A stretch of DNA of 52,793 nt from Gracilaria vermiculophylla (taxonomy: Eukaryota > Rhodophyta > Florideophyceae > Gracilariales > Gracilariaceae): positions 1,471,890 to 1,524,682 of the forward strand of contig JAHNZQ020000092.1 of NCBI GenBank assembly GCA_019155205.2, written 5' to 3'. A program made the position numbers and the translations under genes. Numbering within the stretch: position 1 is the stretch's first letter; every line of letters begins with the position of its first letter. The notes beneath the pieces were generated by a model. The model was not told the DNA's origin. It saw only the letters and a list, made by a program, of their open reading frames with translations, and did not search any database. This document shows positions 52,764 through 52,793 of this stretch, piece after piece.

Positions 52764-52793
52764 GTGTCTATCCGACCGGTGCGCTGACCTCAT
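52762..52793 (+). repeat. Start of a third piggyBac-type element end
   Basis: TAGTGTCTATCCGACCGG followed by TGCGCTGACCTCAT matches the isolated end at 40753. It overlaps the right end of element 2 by the two bases TA and is cut by the window edge. Confidence 0.55.

Overview
The window is eukaryotic nuclear DNA from a transposon-rich genome. Almost everything in it is LTR retrotransposon (at least five Copia-type elements A-to-G style, two chromodomain Gypsy-type elements, several solo LTRs), two piggyBac-like DNA transposons and one Tc1/mariner stub. Only about 3 kb (30.4-33.6 kb) looks like host genes: a secreted protein and a type II membrane sugar transferase resembling fucosyltransferases. 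Host genes are compact and intron-poor, which together with the Copia content would fit a florideophyte red alga; this is a tentative inference, and an oomycete or another protist with piggyBac elements is not excluded. A 100-N assembly gap lies at 39583-39682.

Layout. 1-3.9 kb: Copia 'E' (minus), running off the left edge. 4-6 kb: unassigned DNA and a decayed membrane-protein-like stretch. 6.0-14.1 kb: Copia 'G' (minus) split by a complete but decayed Copia 'D' (6886-13275, minus). 14.26-14.67 kb: start of a Tc1/mariner element, cut off by Gypsy 'A' (14674-26872, plus). Gypsy A itself carries Copia 'C' (15326-20021, plus) and, in its 3' LTR, a solo LTR. 26.9-30.4 kb: no convincing gene. 30.4-33.6 kb: two host genes. 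34.2-40.7 kb: Copia 'B' (minus), the youngest-looking element, with 521-bp LTRs, a 5-bp target duplication and long ORFs. 40.75-42 kb: a piggyBac end and Copia fragment 'F' (plus). 42.35-47.4 kb: Gypsy 'B' (minus) with a solo LTR inside. 47.4-48.3 kb and 49.87-52.76 kb: two piggyBac-like elements with palindromic subterminal repeats; the last 32 bases look like the end of a third.

Most interesting points. (1) Both Gypsy elements carry a homologous ORF on the opposite strand between pol and the 3' LTR, with a matched AATAAAA signal after its stop codon. (2) Four Copia families have a primer binding site resembling the complement of the initiator tRNA-Met anticodon arm, as in Drosophila copia (half-tRNA priming); in two of them this site lies inside the gag reading frame, which begins in the LTR. 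(3) The B/E/F Copia group has a protease with D-D/E-G-A-P in place of D-S/T-G, and an altered YVDD box in the reverse transcriptase. (4) The piggyBac family has paired CCTCATATGAGG palindromes near its ends. (5) The Gypsy B/piggyBac junction is a 30-nt fold-back.
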